9,670 nt of DNA, from NCBI GenBank assembly GCA_024643945.1, contig JAHELX010000197.1:1-9670 (forward strand), in the 5' to 3' direction. Each line of letters begins with the position of its first letter. Position 1 is the first letter of the stretch. Source of the stretch: Anaerolineales bacterium (GTDB lineage Bacteria; Chloroflexota; Anaerolineae; 4572-78; NAK82). Positions 6,901 to 9,670 of this stretch are shown here, piece by piece. The notes below the pieces were generated by a model. That model was not told where the DNA came from, made no database searches, and saw only the letters and a program-made list of their open reading frames with translations. A program made the translations under genes and the position numbers.

Positions 6901-8194
6901 CCTGTGGCCGCGGGCCAGAATTGGGGAAGATGGCTTGCAGCGCCTCCAGGAACTCGGCCAGCTCGTGGGGTGAGGCCGCCTGTGGCCGATTATTGTCCTC
7001 CTCCACGTGGTCCTGCATCGCCAGCGGTGGTTCACCGTGCTCTGCCTCGTGAGCCCGCCGCGCCTGTGGTCGAGTATAAACCTCCTCCACCTGGTCCAGG
7101 ATCACCAGCAACGGTCTGCCGAGCTCTTCCTCGTGAGCCAGCCACGCCCGGGCCAGATCCAGCACCTCCGAGGTGTCACCTATGGCCGCCTCAGGATGCA
7201 GCGCTGCTTCGAGGGTCCCCAGCAAGCCCTGCTCCTGATCCCGGCGCAGGTAGCGGATCGCGTGGCTCGCCTCCAGCCGCGGCAGCAGACCCGCCGCCAG
7301 TAGCGAGGACTTACCCACACCAGACTGGCCGTAGAGGAGGATGATGGGTGCCATCCCGGGGCTGGTGACCCGCCGGTACACATCCCGAATTTGACGGCCG
7401 CGCCCGAAGAAGACTTCGGCGTGCTCCCGCTCAAACCAGTGCAAATGGCGGAAGGGACTCCCCGGCAGGTCTCCCTCAGGCAGCGGCGGCAGTCCAAACA
7501 AAGGATTGCCGGCCGCGTCCGGCAGGTTCCAAGTCTCGACCACCTGCGCCCCTTCCCGCACATATAACCTCCAGGGCCAGCAGTCCTCGGCAGTTTCCCC
7601 CTCCTCCGCCTCGACCCACCACATGGCCTGGGTGGAACTTCCGTACGCGGCTCGGATCGCCCCCGCGGCTTCTTCGTAAGCGGTTTGCAGCTCCGCGCCA
7701 CCGGCCAGGCCAACGTAGAAGCGACCTGCAAACTCCTTGGCCACCTCGTCGTCAACTGCCCGCCAGGTGACAAGCACTGCCGCGACTCCCGCCTCCAGCA
7801 ATTCTTCCATCTGGGGCTCGGTGGAACAGGCATTCAGAAAGACCAACTGCAGGCCCCTCTGCTGGCCCAAGAAGGCCGCCAGCCCGCCAGCGTCCACGAC
7901 CGCCGAATGGCCCGAGGCCGACTCCAATAACAGTTGGTAACCGTTGGCATGGCCTCCATAATGGAAGACGGCAATCCGGTTCCGGTACTCGGGGTCCTGA
8001 AAGACGTCCAGGATATCCCCCAGGGTGGCGTTGCTCCGTTCCACTAGCTGGCACAACCGCGCCCGTTCCGCCCTTCTCAAGGCCAGCCGCAGCCAACGGG
8101 CCTCCTGGGGCAGGTTGCGCAGGTATAGGACCCGGTCGTCGCGGGCGTTGGCAAAGGTGAGAAGAATAACGGGTTTGGAGTGCTCAGTAATCAA
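3941..8194 (-). CDS. CHAT protease - STAND NTPase - transmembrane - WD40 signalling protein, 1417 aa
   Basis: The TTG at 8194 is the likely start: GAGGG lies 9 bases upstream, and an in-frame TGA five codons upstream rules out much else. Residues 1-190 are a caspase-like CHAT peptidase domain with the two expected catalytic residues, His82 in FHYGGHANG and Cys123 in VFLNACST. A STAND-type NTPase follows: FFGRGRQI near 262-269, Walker A GQSGVGKSS (289-297), Walker B LLVILDQVEE (362-371), then LILGFRKEWLAEI (434-446). After a helical region, a single membrane helix lies at about 722-745. The linker RELAALAINRLEEDPEESIL is typical of proteins of this type just before the propellers. Residues 814-1396 hold 14 WD40 repeats, most with AFSPDG and a terminal WD. 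The membrane helix separates protease and NTPase from the WD40 sensor, so the two ends should lie on opposite faces if the helix spans the membrane. Expected role: ligand sensing by WD40, NTP-dependent switching, then cleavage of a partner. An 84-bp tandem duplication adds about 28 residues after Walker B. Architecture is certain; substrate and signal are unknown. Confidence 0.95.
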   Translation of the reverse strand: MITEHSKPVILLTFANARDDRVLYLRNLPQEARWLRLALRRAERARLCQLVERSNATLGDILDVFQDPEYRNRIAVFHYGGHANGYQLLLESASGHSAVVDAGGLAAFLGQQRGLQLVFLNACSTEPQMEELLEAGVAAVLVTWRAVDDEVAKEFAGRFYVGLAGGAELQTAYEEAAGAIRAAYGSSTQAMWWVEAEEGETAEDCWPWRLYVREGAQVVETWNLPDAAGNPLFGLPPLPEGDLPGSPFRHLHWFEREHAEVFFGRGRQIRDVYRRVTSPGMAPIILLYGQSGVGKSSLLAAGLLPRLEASHAIRYLRRDQEQGLLGTLEAALHPEAAIGDTSEVLDLARAWLAHEEELGRPLLVILDQVEEVYTRPQARRAHEAEHGEPPLAMQDHVEEDNNRPQAASPHELAEFLEALQAIFPNSGPRPQGRLILGFRKEWLAEIANRLEDHKLYYNEVFLEPLDRNGIIEAVNGPARSEKLRMQYGLTIAEGLPELIADDLLQDPDSPVAPILQILLTKLWQRARERDRTRPHFDLELYLTLKREGILLGDFLDQQLDGLKEWHADVVDTGLALDLLAFHTTPLGTAEKRKSDELEYVYRHQEAVLLELVRQCQDRYLLSDASLPGQTQFQATRLCHDTLAPLVRARFDESDRPGQRARRILDNRAPDWEDERQGTPLDEPDLALVEAGAPGMQAWTPTEERLVEASRDHKARRSRMRRVWQGIGAAAMVVIVFMAAIALLQWQSAAREARLNKARELAALAINRLEEDPEESILLAIRAVTTTLETNGEVIPEAEQALHQAVQASRVRQTLRGHEEAVYDIALSPDGRWLATASLDHTARIWDLAAADPARASYPLSNTTYVSAVAFNPDGTRLAVANAEGQVQMWDTSRGMTHLQTMPVLSPHTNWILDMAFSPDGRFLATSSTDGEIKLLDAETGEEANRAEFDHRLCGLAFSRSGERLAVGGEGGVVKLWTPNTGEIQDHRHSAESNQVCGVAISAVDDALLATGADDGKAQLWKLGAEEPFKTLEDHTNTLTSVAFSPDGERIVTGSADHTAKLWDVASGKLLLTLSGHQNQIRAVAFSPDDGQYLFTASMDTTVKIWDLGSYHQDEIWRVAFSPDGSKLATASHDGTARLWTPSGKQLARFEDQVGVVWDVAFHPDGARLATVGDDGTLRVRDINTGELDELSLKDGPLYAVDFSPNKTHLAAAGEDEVFLLDVETGQVLGSIVAHQGLILAIAFHPGGELFATSGLDGTAALLSINSDEPLKIFPHGQAQGVYDLAFSPDGRQLATAGTDNSVKVWDVETGEELFEITGHDDVVSGVAFSPDGMYLITASADRTARVWDISGVSAGQTIETARLTLEHPDAVNGVAISPSEPLLVTVGADSAVRFFPLLLEIEDMIDLAQTRITKVAP
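4007..5755 (-). repeat. Coding array of 14 WD40 repeats
   Basis: Residues 814-1396 of the CHAT protein contain 14 units of roughly 40 residues, beginning at about 814, 859, 906, 949, 988, 1030, 1072, 1110, 1149, 1191, 1231, 1273, 1315 and 1364. Most have a GH or similar dipeptide, VAFSPDG, a LATASxDGT-type strand and a WD or equivalent. Fourteen units fit two seven-bladed propellers. Units 4, 5, 10, 11 and 14 are the most diverged. At DNA level the plus strand repeats variants of CCATCCGGGCTGAAGGCCA along the array. Confidence 0.9.
6962..7149 (-). repeat. 84-bp tandem duplication after the NTPase Walker B motif
   Basis: The plus-strand hexamer CTCGTG starts at 6962, 7046 and 7130, exactly 84 bases apart, and the flanking bases align: copies at 6962 and 7046 agree at about 46 of the first 63 positions and closely again toward their far ends; the third copy is mainly its first 19 or so bases plus the Walker B region. 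In protein, AWLAHEEELGRP and DQVEEVYTRP (about 350-376) are echoed by ARRAHEAEHGEP and DHVEEDNNRP (about 378-404). The second copy has lost the hydrophobic strand: PLLVILD has become PPLAMQD. The reading frame is kept. Confidence 0.8.
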
Positions 8195-8342
8195 TGGATC
8201 TTTCCCTCAAGATGTTTCAATCCACACCGATCAGCAGGGCGCATAGACTCAGGTTTACGCTCACATGGTTCGCCATTTTCTCCGGCCTTATTGGCAGCCT
8301 GTTCTCAACTAACCGCTTGGTTCCAACCCTCGCGCTGAGACG
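8195..8342. other. Intergenic gap between the holin-like gene and the CHAT gene
   Basis: This 148-base gap contains the CHAT gene's ribosome binding site (GAGGG at 8208-8204, minus strand). I see no strong terminator after the upstream gene and no convincing promoter. An 18-codon minus-strand reading frame starting ATGGCGAACC is present, but GGAG lies too close to its ATG and its sequence suggests nothing. Confidence 0.5.
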
Positions 8343-9185
8343 CTATTCTGCCCCTTTTTCCGCAAAGGCGGTACGAACTGCACCGGCAATTTGATCGGTT
8401 GTCACGTTCAAGCCCTGTTGCGTGACTTCTGTCAGCATCCAGGCCACGGCAAGGTCAGTTTCAGGCAGGGTTAGCTTACGGTCGCGCTTGAGTTGCTCGA
8501 CATAGGCGACAGATTGTCTGCCCAATTCCCTCAATTTCGTTTCAGGAGATACCTCGGGTGTCTCGACTTGAGGTTCAACTCCTGGGGTAAGCTCAGTTCG
8601 TACGGTGGCCAATGCCTCCTCGCGCAAGACGTCCTCCATGCCGCCGTTGGTTTGGGTGATAGCCCAGCTCGCCACGTGATCGGCCAATTGGGTGGCCTGA
8701 TAGGTATCCGTCGGCAAGCTGATCATGCCGCTCTGCTGTAGTGCTTGCAGCAGGCTCAAGGCCTCTCGTGTCCGCTGATCGACACTCCGGGTTCGCCCGA
8801 TGTCCCCTATTCGCTTTTGGAACTCGGCGGCAATCCAAGCCTGAGCTTCTTCGTCAGTCACTTTGATTCCCATCCTATCGAGTTCCTGCTCCGCAAATTT
8901 GCCCGCAATATTAAGCTTCTGGATGCCGCTTGAGGCATGCTGTATGACATCATCTGACAAGCCCCACTTGCTCAGATAATCGTCCAGGTCGCCCCGTTTT
9001 TGTAGATCCTCGGCGTAATCGATGGCGGCATTGGATAGGTGAACAATAGCTGCCAACTTTTTCTGCTGCTCTGCGGATTTGACATAGGTCCGGATGAACC
9101 AGGTGAGCAGAATCGGGATGACCACGATGAGAAGCTGGATCAGGACATCCAGCAGATCCTTGTTCGACGAAATAAATTCCTGCAT
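8343..9185 (-). CDS. LL-H-holin-like membrane protein of unknown function, 280 aa
   Basis: The start chosen is the ATG at 9185, with GGAGGT (9196-9191) 5 bases upstream. The open frame continues upstream to 9329, but that extension encodes a glycosyltransferase-like relic and is not part of this gene. Residues 10-31 form one membrane helix (LLDVLIQLLIVVIPILLTWFI). Helical segments follow with AAIDYAEDL near 53, then FAEQELDRMGIKVTDEEAQAWIAAEF at 97-122 (split here by motif: GIKVTDEE and AWIAAEF). This order of an N-terminal helix, an alanine-rich A-x-x-AE segment and a G(I/L)xVTDEE-A..IxAA motif resembles phage LL-H-type holins, though the protein is about twice as long. A Pro/Glu linker (TPGVEPQVETPEVSPETK, 200-217) leads to a second helical domain that ends with a similar QGLNVTTDQI...AAF-like motif (257-274). 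It is the first cluster gene, 148 bases before the CHAT gene. A membrane-active effector or sensor partner is plausible; the holin likeness is by eye only. Confidence 0.7.
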   Translation of the reverse strand: MQEFISSNKDLLDVLIQLLIVVIPILLTWFIRTYVKSAEQQKKLAAIVHLSNAAIDYAEDLQKRGDLDDYLSKWGLSDDVIQHASSGIQKLNIAGKFAEQELDRMGIKVTDEEAQAWIAAEFQKRIGDIGRTRSVDQRTREALSLLQALQQSGMISLPTDTYQATQLADHVASWAITQTNGGMEDVLREEALATVRTELTPGVEPQVETPEVSPETKLRELGRQSVAYVEQLKRDRKLTLPETDLAVAWMLTEVTQQGLNVTTDQIAGAVRTAFAEKGAE

Positions 9186-9190
9186 CTCTG

Positions 9191-9196
9191 ACCTCC
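9191..9196 (-). promoter_or_regulatory. Ribosome binding site that fixes the holin-like gene start
   Basis: GGAGGT stands 5 bases before the ATG at 9185, while no other strong site marks the ATG at 9329. This supports the shorter protein and the view that the upstream part of the open frame belongs to a different, broken gene. Confidence 0.8.
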
Positions 9197-9239
9197 ATAC
9201 AGGGAGCATAATCACTGGCAGAGAGTGGCATAGAAAGCC

Positions 9240-9358
9240 CAGTAGGATGAGTTCACGCTTCGGGTAGTCCTGCCGTAGAAAATACTGGATGGCCTGGGGC
9301 ACAAGCGCACGCCGGTTGTAAGTCGGCATTGTACAAGTGAGATCAGGTTCTCATCCAT
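9240..9358 (-). pseudogene. Remnant of the start of a family 2 glycosyltransferase gene
   Basis: An ATG at 9358, with GGGGGAG (9375-9369) 10 bases upstream, begins MDENLISLV. After a shift of frame the sequence reads TCTMPTYNRRA, then LVPQAIQYFLRQDYP and KRELILL. That is the opening of a GT-A fold family 2 glycosyltransferase, where SCIMPTYNRR starts the first strand of the nucleotide-sugar site and RELI(I/V)VDDG follows. The VDDG part and everything after are absent; the sequence passes into DNA leading to the next gene's ribosome binding site. The 5-base gap to the stop of the upstream gene suggests the two were once an operon. The shifted part stays in frame with the holin-like gene downstream by accident, making a misleading 328-residue open frame. 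Confidence 0.72.
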
Positions 9359-9363
9359 TTGTC

Positions 9364-9670
9364 TTATGCTCCCCCAGTTATTAAGGCAGACAGGCGTAGA
9401 CTGCGGAAAGCCTCGTTCTTTAGGAGCAGGCGCAGCGCCCGCAAGTCACGTTGGAGAGCCTCGACCTCTGCGCGGGGACGTCCGCTTCGAGTAACCAGGT
9501 CGTCCGGGGAGGCAAAGAGCAGTGTCTCCAATGATTCGTCGGCCAGGGCCGAGAAGGCAGTCGGGACGGGCCTGATGGCCATGATCATCTCGGCGGCCGT
9601 TTTCAGCTCCAGGCGCCGGTCCCGGGAGATGCCTTCAATCTCGGTTTCTGGGTCCAGCGCGGCCAGTTCG
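9364..9670 (-). CDS. C-terminal end of an unrecognised protein, start outside the window
   Basis: The frame is open from the right edge (first whole codon at 9669) to TAA at 9366-9364, so the ATG codons at 9588 and 9582 are probably internal. The 101 visible residues are soluble, charged and helical, with IEGISRDRRLELKTAAEMI, then SALADESLETLLFASPDDL, RPRAEVEALQRDLRALRLLL and the end SALITGGA. I do not recognise a family. Its stop lies 5 bases before the ATG of the glycosyltransferase remnant and 178 bases before the first intact cluster gene, so whether it belongs to the CHAT cluster cannot be judged from the window. Confidence 0.65.
   Translation of the reverse strand, partial: ELAALDPETEIEGISRDRRLELKTAAEMIMAIRPVPTAFSALADESLETLLFASPDDLVTRSGRPRAEVEALQRDLRALRLLLKNEAFRSLRLSALITGGA

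Noticed and set aside
8213..8225. TGTTTCAATCCAC resembles the end of common type I/III CRISPR repeats.
   Set aside because: It occurs once, with no repeated unit or spacers and no cas gene nearby; its minus strand is the leader of the CHAT gene.
8226..8282. An 18-codon minus-strand reading frame between the holin-like and CHAT genes.
   Set aside because: Spacing of its GGAG to the ATG is too short, and the peptide shows no recognisable pattern.
9186..9329. An N-terminal extension of the holin-like gene starting with ATG at 9329.
   Set aside because: It encodes a glycosyltransferase opening, while a strong ribosome binding site marks the ATG at 9185.

Overview
The window holds one minus-strand gene cluster of about 8 kb (1026-9185), with a partial plus-strand gene at the left edge and a partial minus-strand gene at the right edge. 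No ribosomal RNA, tRNA or other phylogenetic marker is present. The huge CHAT-NTPase-WD40 protein, the moderately high GC, and aroE and glycosyltransferase remnants that look to me like Chloroflexota versions point to an environmental Chloroflexota (Anaerolineae-like) genome. That is an inference from gene content, and the lineage is uncertain.

Left edge, plus strand: a class I SAM-dependent methyltransferase enters from outside the window and ends at 781. Twenty-seven bases later a good ribosome binding site leads into the first 30-45 codons of what looks like shikimate dehydrogenase (aroE), cut by a stop and then degraded. A stem-loop with a T-run at 950-983 separates this from the convergent minus-strand cluster.

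Cluster, in transcription order (right to left): a 280-aa membrane protein with an LL-H-holin-like layout (9185-8343); a 1417-aa CHAT protease / STAND NTPase / transmembrane / 14-repeat WD40 protein (8194-3941); a 481-aa protein with an HEVAAH (HExxH) zinc-peptidase motif (3879-2434); and a three-segment membrane protein (2317-1026) whose last quarter lies in another frame. All four face the same way with gaps of 61-148 bases, so one transcription unit is plausible. The layout suggests a stimulus-responsive proteolytic device: the WD40 domain senses, the NTPase switches, the CHAT protease cuts, and a second protease and two membrane proteins act as partners or targets. Bacterial gasdermin loci and type III-E TPR-CHAT are known precedents for CHAT proteases activating a partner by cleavage. 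The function proposed here is inference only.

Right edge: the C-terminal 101 codons of an unrecognised minus-strand gene, followed 5 bases later by a decayed start of a family 2 glycosyltransferase (9358 to about 9240), which fills the gap up to the first cluster gene.

Signs of recent rearrangement are unusually dense: two truncated gene starts flank the cluster, a relic of a second HExxH-gene copy lies between genes three and four, an 84-bp tandem duplication sits just after the NTPase Walker B motif, and a frameshift with a perfect 8-bp inverted repeat splits the last gene.
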